Source: Alphaproteobacteria bacterium
GTDB taxonomy: Bacteria > Pseudomonadota > Alphaproteobacteria > Rickettsiales > UBA3002
Reading direction: 5' to 3'
Length of the DNA stretch: 64,000 nt
Assembly: GCA_017302575.1 (NCBI GenBank)
Contig: JAFLDD010000001.1
Span: 926,629-990,628 of the forward strand
Part shown: one piece after another, positions 63,417-64,000 of the stretch
How positions within the stretch are numbered: position 1 is the stretch's first letter
Layout of the letters: each line of letters starts with the position of its first letter
The notes under the pieces: model-generated
Database searches by the model: none
What the model was told of the DNA's origin: nothing
Seen by the model: the letters and a program-made list of their open reading frames with translations, nothing else
Position numbers and translations under genes: made by a program

Positions 63417-64000
63417 GCCTTCTCCTTCAGTACACCACGGCGCACTTGGTCGTCCTCGATCGATTGGAAGAGTGCGCGGAAGTTACCTTCGCCGAAGCCT
63501 TCATTGCCCTTGCGTTGAATGATCTCGAAGAAGAGCGGACCAATCACCGTGTTGGTAAAAATCTGCAGCAACAACTCTTCGGGCTTGTCCTTATCCATGG
63601 CCTCACCATCGATAAGAATTTTGTTCTTGCGCATACGCGCCAGATCTTCACCATGGTTTGGCACGCGTTCATTCACGCGGTCATAATAGGTGTCTTTGGT
63701 GTCCATGAAGTCGACGCCTTTGGTGCGCAGCAATTCGACCGTTGCATAGATATCGGTTGAGCCCAGCGCGATATGCTGAATCCCCTCGCCGTTATGCAGT
63801 TTCAGATATTCCTCGATCTGCGATTTATCGTCGGAGGATTCGTTGATAGGAATACGGATATTGCCGTCTGGGCTGGTGAGCGCACGTGATTTGAGGCCCG
63901 TTTGCTTGCCCTGAATATCGAAGTAACGGATTTCGCGGAAGTTGAAGAGCTTCTCATAAAAACCTGCCCACTTGTCCATATTGCCTTGGAAAACATTGTG
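63413..64000 (-). CDS. hpd: 4-hydroxyphenylpyruvate dioxygenase (5' part beyond window)
   Basis: The C-terminal about 195 residues of HPPD, which makes homogentisate from 4-hydroxyphenylpyruvate. The frame stays open to the window edge (HNVFQGN before MDKW), so the N-terminal half lies outside. Motifs: WAGFYEKLFNFREIRYFDIQG, KSRALTSPDGNIRIPINE, GIQHIALGSTDIYATVELLR (iron His), LLLQIFTNTVIGPLFFEIIQRKGNEGFGEGNFRALFQSIEDDQVRRG (iron Glu). First visible gene of the hpd-hmgA-fah-maiA operon. Confidence 0.95.
   Translation of the reverse strand, partial: HNVFQGNMDKWAGFYEKLFNFREIRYFDIQGKQTGLKSRALTSPDGNIRIPINESSDDKSQIEEYLKLHNGEGIQHIALGSTDIYATVELLRTKGVDFMDTKDTYYDRVNERVPNHGEDLARMRKNKILIDGEAMDKDKPEELLLQIFTNTVIGPLFFEIIQRKGNEGFGEGNFRALFQSIEDDQVRRGVLKEKA

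Overview
The window (about 64 kb, roughly 50-55% GC by eye) comes from an alphaproteobacterial chromosome. The evidence is a dusB(nifR3)-ntrB-ntrC-ntrY-ntrX cluster, a fused ispDF gene, a PopZ-type pole-organising protein, and an ornithine decarboxylase gene with a speF-like leader. The genome is compact: many genes overlap by 1-14 bp, and five convergent pairs share 4 bp across both stop codons. The genus cannot be told. Tyrosine catabolism, a full RND pump, Pel-type exopolysaccharide genes and amino-acid biosynthesis argue against a strongly reduced intracellular genome.

Layout. 1-9 kb: housekeeping (3' end of dnaX, ybaB, recR, rmuC, glmU, pncC/cinA, pgpA, ispDF, dusB). 8.7-14.8 kb: two nitrogen-type two-component systems, with an NtrB that lacks a sensor domain. 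14.8-26.3 kb: mixed region with two small membrane proteins (one internally duplicated), ilvD, an ankyrin protein, popZ, tolC, orphan hypothetical genes, tRNA-Cys, dps, a pirin and metY. It also holds a 545-bp hairpin-rich island without a gene. 26.5-27.9 kb: a ferredoxin reductase and ferredoxin pair.

27.9-32.4 kb: four paralogous prepilin-like genes (conserved ends, variable middle), interrupted by a nitroreductase gene and a low-molecular-weight phosphatase gene. A 58-bp fossil of the nitroreductase 3' end lies between pilins 2 and 3 and records how the array grew. 32.5-43.5 kb: a Pel exopolysaccharide operon in the order epimerase (PelX-like), an unannotated 65-codon ORF, pelB, pelD, pelE, pelF, pelG. 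pelA and pelC are absent from the window. PelD keeps the c-di-GMP I-site motif RxxD. 43.5-46.1 kb: polyamine genes (ornithine decarboxylase behind a structured leader, then a deoxyhypusine-synthase-like enzyme) ending in a strong terminator.

46-64 kb: an RND pump and adaptor; an NtrC-type regulator next to a dicarboxylate/glutamate symporter; a TerC/Alx protein; secF without secD; a PAP2 phosphatase lipoprotein; an aminotransferase; a DevBCA-type exporter; and a tyrosine/homogentisate degradation operon (hpd-hmgA-fah-maiA) that runs off the right edge. The most unusual parts are the pilin array with its fossil, the rearranged pel operon with its small ORF, the sensorless NtrB and the hairpin-rich island.
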